A stretch of 46,546 nucleotides of DNA from an uncultured Coriobacteriaceae bacterium. Lineage in GTDB: Bacteria; Actinomycetota; Coriobacteriia; Coriobacteriales; UMGS124. A program made the position numbers and the translations under genes. Shown piece by piece: positions 42,072 through 46,546 of this stretch. The notes beneath the pieces were generated by a model, which was not told the DNA's origin, made no database searches, and was given only the letters and a program-made list of their open reading frames with translations. Location of the stretch: contig UQBS01000016.1 in the NCBI GenBank assembly GCA_900539345.1, forward strand, positions 1 to 46,546, written 5' to 3'. Positions within the stretch are counted from its first letter, which is position 1; the number at the start of each line of letters is the position of its first letter.

Positions 42072-43880
42072 ATGGAAACCAAGACCGCTACTTCGCTGAA
42101 TCGCCGTGACTTCCTGGCCGCCTCGGCCGCCACCGCCGGAGCCGCAGCCGCGCTTGCCGCTGTACCTGGCCTTGCCTGCGCCGATGCCGCGAGCTCTGCC
42201 GACGATGAAGCCCGCGCCGTGTTCGAGGCCGCCGCTGCGCCCATTCCGCCCGTTGATGTGCCTGCTAGCTGGGATGAGGAGCGTCAGATCGTCGTCGTGG
42301 GTTCGGGTGCTGCCGGCGTGAATGCTTCCATTCGCCTGGCCCAGGCCGGTTACGATGTGCTTATGGTCGAGCGCAGCATTTCGACCGGCGGCAACTCGCA
42401 GTGCTCCAGCATGTTCTCCAACTTCGGCGGTCACCGTCTGGCCGAGGAGGCGCAGTGGGCCTACCCGAGCTACCCTTACGACGTCGACAACATCGTCGAG
42501 TTCATGCTCAGCTGCCAGCAGATGACGGGTGACCCCGAGCTCATGCGTGCCATGGCGGTCGAGGGCCCCAAGTGCATCGATTGGATGATTGACCACGCCG
42601 ACGCCAAGTGGGTGGCGAGCAACCCCTCGCCGGCCGGCGCGGGCCTGCTTCAGTGGGACGGCATGAAGACGGAGACCAACGGCATCAATGTCAACTACAT
42701 CCCGTTGCAGCTTCTCGTGCAGAAGGCCGTCGACGACGGCGCCGAGGTGCGCACGAGCTGCGAGGTCGAGGCTCTCGTGTTCGACGAGAGCGCGGGCGCT
42801 GTTGTGGGCGTGAAGGTCAAGCAGGACGATGGCGAGAAGCTTATCCATGCCACGCGCGGTGTCGTTTTGTGCGCCGGCGGCATGGAGGTGAACCGTGCGA
42901 TGATGGCCAAGTATTCGGCCACCTGCCTCAAGGGCATCGCCAACATCGCCACGCCGCCCAACGGCACGGGCGAGTGCATTCGCATGGGCATGGGCGTGGG
43001 CGCCGATCTGGCTGGTTTCGATTCTACGGGCGCCTTTGACGGCGGCGTGTGGTGGCGCGACTACGACGAGTTCGACACCCAGATGGAGTGTCACATCAAC
43101 AAGGACGGCAACCAGGTGGTTCGCCAGCCGTGGCTGCGCATCAACAAGCTCGGCGAGCGCGTGCCTTACATCTCCACCTCCGGCCGCAGTTTCCCTTACA
43201 CCACGAACGAGTCACCCAGTTCGGCCGGCCTGTGCGACACCGCCTCCATCGAGATGGCTCAGCCCGACGGCAAGACGTACTGCATCTTCGACTCCAAGTA
43301 CGAGCAGCTTATGCTTGACAACTACTTCGGTCAGGTCATCTGCCGCAAGGCAACGATTGTTGCCGATGACGACCCCTACATCGACCGCGTGCCGCTTGAC
43401 CTGCGCGATTGGCGTACCGGCTTCCAGCAGATGGTCGACGCGGGCGTGATCAAGTGCTGCGATACCATCGAGGAGCTTGAGAGCGCGCTCGGCCTTGAAG
43501 CTGGCGTTCTGACCGGGGCGGTTGAGAAGTGGAACGCTGCCTGTGAGGCCGGCGAGGACTACGTCGCTTCCTACAAGTATCCCGCCGAGTGGCTGCTCGC
43601 CCTCGACGAGCCGCCCTTCTACGCGGCGGCTGTGGGTGGTCACGTGTTCGGTTCCAAGTGCGGCCTGCACGTCACGCCTTCCATGCAGGTTGTGAACACG
43701 ACTGGCAAAGTCATCCCCGGTCTGTACGCCGCCTGGCACACTGCAGGTGGTTCGGCAGGCGAGGGCAACGCGGCCGGTCAGCCTCTCACGGGTATGTACG
43801 CCGACCTCGGCCTGGCGTTTGTCGGCGGCTACATGGCTGCCGGCGGCATTCTCACTGAGGATGGCGTTGTCGAGGGCTAG
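42072..43880 (+). CDS. Tat-exported flavoprotein reductase 5 (no FMN or heme domain)
   Basis: A 602-residue flavoprotein of the fumarate-reductase family. It has a Tat signal (LNRRDFLAAS, residues 9-18, long alanine-rich segment to about 38), an FAD fold (IVVVGSGAAGVNASIRLA) followed by TGGNSQ, and a C-terminal FAD loop (GLYAAWHTAGGSAGEGNAAG). The HTxGG active-site segment is replaced by GGHVFGSKCG, so it is probably not a fumarate reductase. GGGGAGATCG precedes the ATG at 42072. Under likely control of the divergent LysR 2. It needs an external electron donor, and its substrate is unknown. Confidence 0.88.
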   Translation: METKTATSLNRRDFLAASAATAGAAAALAAVPGLACADAASSADDEARAVFEAAAAPIPPVDVPASWDEERQIVVVGSGAAGVNASIRLAQAGYDVLMVERSISTGGNSQCSSMFSNFGGHRLAEEAQWAYPSYPYDVDNIVEFMLSCQQMTGDPELMRAMAVEGPKCIDWMIDHADAKWVASNPSPAGAGLLQWDGMKTETNGINVNYIPLQLLVQKAVDDGAEVRTSCEVEALVFDESAGAVVGVKVKQDDGEKLIHATRGVVLCAGGMEVNRAMMAKYSATCLKGIANIATPPNGTGECIRMGMGVGADLAGFDSTGAFDGGVWWRDYDEFDTQMECHINKDGNQVVRQPWLRINKLGERVPYISTSGRSFPYTTNESPSSAGLCDTASIEMAQPDGKTYCIFDSKYEQLMLDNYFGQVICRKATIVADDDPYIDRVPLDLRDWRTGFQQMVDAGVIKCCDTIEELESALGLEAGVLTGAVEKWNAACEAGEDYVASYKYPAEWLLALDEPPFYAAAVGGHVFGSKCGLHVTPSMQVVNTTGKVIPGLYAAWHTAGGSAGEGNAAGQPLTGMYADLGLAFVGGYMAAGGILTEDGVVEG

Positions 43881-43910
43881 TGGGCGCTAGGCGCTGAGGG
43901 TTGATCGAAA

Positions 43911-43952
43911 GAAGAGCGGGCCGTCCTCGTGTGAGGGCGACCCGCTCTTCTT
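43911..43952 (+). terminator. Terminator of flavoprotein 5
   Basis: GAAGAGCGGG at 43911-43920 pairs exactly with CCCGCTCTTC at 43941-43950, with a 20-base loop and a short TT tail. Confidence 0.75.
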
Positions 43953-43980
43953 GTGCGCTTGGGTATTTCGTGGCTTACCA

Positions 43981-44068
43981 AACAACATACATTTCAAAAT
44001 TTTGAAAATCGCGCCAACTGGGCTTTTGATAAATTAACATACATTTCAACTCGCCAAATGTATGTTAA
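43981..44068. repeat. 90-bp dyad element, copy 3 (inverted, diverged)
   Basis: Reads as the reverse complement of copies 1 and 2: AACAACATACATTT at one end, TTAACATACATTT and AAATGTATGTTAA at the other. The inner dyad has perfect 13-base arms here, while its nine-base loop differs completely from copies 1 and 2. The paired arms are thus kept while the loop changes. It lies between the convergent 3' ends of flavoproteins 5 and 6. Confidence 0.75.
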
Positions 44069-44118
44069 TCCTACCTGCCGGTCGCCCGCCCCGCGCACGA
44101 TCCGCTCCGCGCCGTCGA

Positions 44119-45615
44119 CTACTGCGCGTCGACCTCGGCGAGGGCGGCCTGGGCGGCGTTGGTGCCGGCAAAACGGCCGGAGGTGTAGGCCCAGTTCAGG
44201 CCGCAGCCACCTGCGGGGTAGTCGTCGTAGATGAAGCTGCCGCAGCTGACCTCACCGGCAGCGTACAGGTTGGGAATCGGGAAACCGATCTCGCTCATGA
44301 CCTGCATGTCCTGGTTGACCTCGTAGCCGCCGAAGGTGCCGTGCGTGCAAACGCCCATGGTGAGCACGTAGTAAGGGGCCGTCGTCAGCGGCACGAGCAG
44401 CTCGGCCTTCTTGCCGAACTCGGTGTCCTCGCCGGCCTCGCACATGGCGTTGTAGGCGTCGAGCGACTCTTGGAATGCGTCGCCGGGAAGGCCCAGGGCC
44501 TCGGCGGCCTCGGCCACGGTGTCTGCCTGGGCAAAGATGCCATCGTCCAGGCCCTTCTGGAACTTCTCGGCAAGCTTCTCGTCAAGCGCGTCGCGGGCGG
44601 CCTGGTCGTACACGGCGTAGAAGTGCTGACCGTCGAAGTGGGCAACCTGGTAATAGATGTCGTGGGTCTGGCCCGCCTCGCTCACGAAGCGCTTGCCGTC
44701 CTTGTCGAGCCACAGGACGTTCTTGGCGATGAGCTTGGACTGGCCGGTCTGCACGGCGCAGAACAGGATGCCGTTCGTGCCACCATGGCCGATGTAGCGA
44801 GCGCCCTTGTCGAGGCCCATCTGCAGGCCCTCGCCGGTGCAGCCCTGGCCGACCTCAGTGTAGACGCCCACGTAGTCGGGCATGTACTTGGCAATCATCT
44901 CGTCGTTGCGGCAGAAGCCACCCGTGGCGATGATCGTCTTCTTGGCGGTGAAGGTGAGCTCGTTGCCCTCGGCATCGGTCGCCTTCACACCGGTCACGGC
45001 GCCGGACTCGTCCATCACGAGCTCGGTGGCCTGAATGCCAAAGCGCAGATCAGCACCGTTGGAGACGGAGAGATCGGTCACGGCGCTCAGCGCGTCGGCG
45101 GCGGTGTTGGCGCAGTTGTGGCCGCGCTCGACGGTGTCCTTGCCCTTGAGCGACACCGTGTCCTTGAAGGGGACCTGCAGGTCGCCCGTGAGCCAGTCGA
45201 TGGTCTGGCCATAGTTCTCGGCGGCCCACTTCTGGATGTTGTAGGCCAGCTTGTCGCCGTTGCAGCTCAGGAAGTAGTCGAGCAGGGCAGAGGGCTCGTC
45301 GTCGATGCCGGCTGCCTTTTGGAGCTCGGTGCCAGCGCCGTAGAAAGTGCCCAGGGCAAGGACGCTCGAACCCATCTGGGAATCGCCCTTCTCGAGCACG
45401 ATGACGTTTGCGCCCTCCTGGGCGGCCATGGCAGCGGCAGCCATGCCAGATCCGCCTGCGCCGATGACAAGAACGTCGCATTCGGTGCTTGCGGGCTCGC
45501 TTGCGGTGTCAGCCAGAGCTGCGCTGGCGTTGCCGGCGATGCCGAGTGCGACTGCGCCGGCTGCGGCAGCTTGGGTGAACTGACGACGAGTGAGGTTGGA
45601 CGTCGAAACGCTCAT
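44119..45615 (-). CDS. Tat-exported flavoprotein reductase 6 (no FMN or heme domain)
   Basis: A 498-residue flavoprotein. It has a Tat signal (LTRRQFTQ, residues 8-15, to about ALADT), an FAD fold (CDVLVIGAGGSGMAAAAMAA, residues 46-65), a THGTFGG segment in place of HTxGG and a C-terminal FAD loop (NLYAAGEVSCGSFIYDDYPAGG). Overall closest in layout to flavoprotein 3 and to classic fumarate-reductase-like enzymes. GAAAGGGGAAG precedes the ATG at 45615; the frame is open further upstream to 45789 without a ribosome site. It is divergent from the third LuxR-type regulator, its likely activator. Confidence 0.87.
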   Translation of the reverse strand: MSVSTSNLTRRQFTQAAAAGAVALGIAGNASAALADTASEPASTECDVLVIGAGGSGMAAAAMAAQEGANVIVLEKGDSQMGSSVLALGTFYGAGTELQKAAGIDDEPSALLDYFLSCNGDKLAYNIQKWAAENYGQTIDWLTGDLQVPFKDTVSLKGKDTVERGHNCANTAADALSAVTDLSVSNGADLRFGIQATELVMDESGAVTGVKATDAEGNELTFTAKKTIIATGGFCRNDEMIAKYMPDYVGVYTEVGQGCTGEGLQMGLDKGARYIGHGGTNGILFCAVQTGQSKLIAKNVLWLDKDGKRFVSEAGQTHDIYYQVAHFDGQHFYAVYDQAARDALDEKLAEKFQKGLDDGIFAQADTVAEAAEALGLPGDAFQESLDAYNAMCEAGEDTEFGKKAELLVPLTTAPYYVLTMGVCTHGTFGGYEVNQDMQVMSEIGFPIPNLYAAGEVSCGSFIYDDYPAGGCGLNWAYTSGRFAGTNAAQAALAEVDAQ

Positions 45616-45785
45616 AAGTAACTTCCCCTTTCGTGTGCGGCGCCCCTGCGGGCGTCTGTCTTTACGGTGTCTGCCTGCGGGTATGCGATGTGCTTGCTTG
45701 GCGTTGACCCCGCGACGTGACAGGCTGAACGATAGGTCGGCGCAGGGCGGGTGAGCGCTCCTCAAACGTGTGAGACCTTTCAACC

Positions 45786-45803
45786 TCACCCGTATTCGGG
45801 TGA
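45786..45803. promoter_or_regulatory. Palindromic operator candidate, flavoprotein 6 / LuxR 3
   Basis: TCACCCG-TATT-CGGGTGA, perfect seven-base arms, in the 276-bp divergent region between flavoprotein 6 and the third LuxR-type gene. It precedes an AT-rich stretch suited to a -10 region (TTATACTTT). Confidence 0.55.
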
Positions 45804-45891
45804 TTTGTCTTTATACTTTGCGGAGATATAGGCTTCGCGACGCATCTTGGGCATGCATGGCGGAGCCGTTCTGACACGGGGGAGTAAGAAG

Positions 45892-46546
45892 ATGAACGTG
45901 AGCACCGGCGAGAGATCTTGGACCGACCGCATCGCTCAGTTGAGCGGCAACGGCGCACTCGCTTGCTTGCTCGGTCTCGCTGCCGTGCGCGTATGGATCC
46001 AATGCATCCTTTTCGACTCGTACATACAGGCCGACGACGGCATCTTCACCATCATCAACAACTTCGCCTACGGAGCGGCCATTCTTACGGGCGCATTGGT
46101 CGCCCTTCGTCGTCCGCCGGGCGCGCGCATGCAATCACGTTTGGGTTGGATTGCTTTTGTGCTCATGATCGTCGCGCCTCTCGGTCTTTTGGCTATTCCA
46201 GGTCAGCTCACGCTGGGTCAAATGGCTGGCGTTGGCCTGGTTGCAGGCGTTGCTGGAGGAATGGGCGCGGGGGTTTGGACTGCCTTGTACGCTCGTCTTG
46301 GCGTGCGGCAGATTGTGCTGTTCGGTTTTTCTTCGCTTGCCTTGGGGTCGATTGGCGGGTTTGTGGTGAGCTTTCTGCCGGCCGATCCCTCGCAGGTCGT
46401 GTCCATTTTCATGGCGGCCGTGGCGCAGATGTGCTATCGCCATGCCCTGGAGGTGATTGGGCCCTCCGAAAGCCCGGCTGGTGTGGGCCGATACGACCGC
46501 CCCTGGTTGCCTGTTGATCCTGAGCCCGTTTATGATCGCGAACCTA
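45892..46546 (+). CDS. Membrane-anchored regulator, probably LuxR type (partial, runs off the window)
   Basis: An open frame of at least 218 codons from the ATG at 45892, preceded by ACGGGGGAGTAAG, reaching the last base without a stop. The visible part (MNVSTGERSWTDRIAQLSGNG and on) has about six hydrophobic segments, like the N-terminal half of the polytopic domain in the two LuxR-type regulators of this window. The DNA-binding domain would lie beyond the end, so the LuxR assignment is inferred from membrane character, length so far and divergent placement next to a Tat flavoprotein gene. Confidence 0.7.
   Translation, partial: MNVSTGERSWTDRIAQLSGNGALACLLGLAAVRVWIQCILFDSYIQADDGIFTIINNFAYGAAILTGALVALRRPPGARMQSRLGWIAFVLMIVAPLGLLAIPGQLTLGQMAGVGLVAGVAGGMGAGVWTALYARLGVRQIVLFGFSSLALGSIGGFVVSFLPADPSQVVSIFMAAVAQMCYRHALEVIGPSESPAGVGRYDRPWLPVDPEPVYDREP

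Noticed and set aside
7126..45803. A common LuxR operator of the form CACC...GGTG at all three LuxR-flavoprotein junctions
   Set aside because: The spacing between half-sites differs (5, 7 and 8 bases) and the flanks do not match, so a single shared operator is not supported.

Overview
The window reads as a chromosomal segment of an anaerobic, high-GC, monoderm actinobacterium of the Coriobacteriia, most likely Eggerthellaceae-like. The signs are GC-rich codon use, six Tat-exported flavoprotein reductases, membrane-anchored LuxR regulators standing next to them, a DMSO-reductase-type molybdoenzyme, and no sugar-catabolic genes. I cannot name a species. No rRNA, tRNA, CRISPR array or complete insertion sequence was found.

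Layout. (1) 103-5403: an Fe-siderophore/corrinoid-type ABC importer (binding protein, two permeases, ATPase) and an EntS-like exporter. (2) 5580-14605: two tandem copies of a module, each a LuxR-type membrane regulator divergent from a Tat flavoprotein with a C-terminal FMN-binding domain, then a terminator and a roughly 90-bp dyad element; a Tat-exported split-barrel flavoprotein follows. (3) 14726-25198: MATE exporter, M24 peptidase, DmsAB-type oxidoreductase, MFS carrier, Crp/Fnr regulator, SlyD-like FKBP, a YbaN-family protein and an EamA exporter. (4) 25497-28234: a frameshifted LysR gene divergent from flavoprotein 3. (5) 28313-36237: a five-gene operon (two benzoyl-CoA reductase/2-hydroxyacyl-CoA dehydratase-like subunits, their ATP-dependent activator, a short acetyl-CoA-synthase-like protein and a CooC/AcsF-like ATPase) divergent from flavoprotein 4, with a TetR gene beyond. 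(6) 36514-41869: M28 peptidase, nuclease, LuxR remnant, a small inverted-repeat element and a second LysR gene. (7) 42072-46546: flavoproteins 5 and 6, converging on a third copy of the dyad element, and the start of a third LuxR-type regulator.

How it works together: most of the segment looks like a set of respiratory terminal-reductase cassettes. Five of the six flavoproteins have their own divergent regulator (LuxR three times, LysR twice); flavoprotein 4 faces the operon of region 5 and may answer to TetR. The exported reductases probably take electrons from the quinone pool to small organic acceptors, but no membrane electron donor is encoded here. The best candidate for an undescribed system is region 5, where an ATP-driven low-potential radical reductase/dehydratase is joined to a truncated acetyl-CoA-synthase-like protein and its probable nickel-insertion ATPase, and faces an exported flavoprotein reductase.
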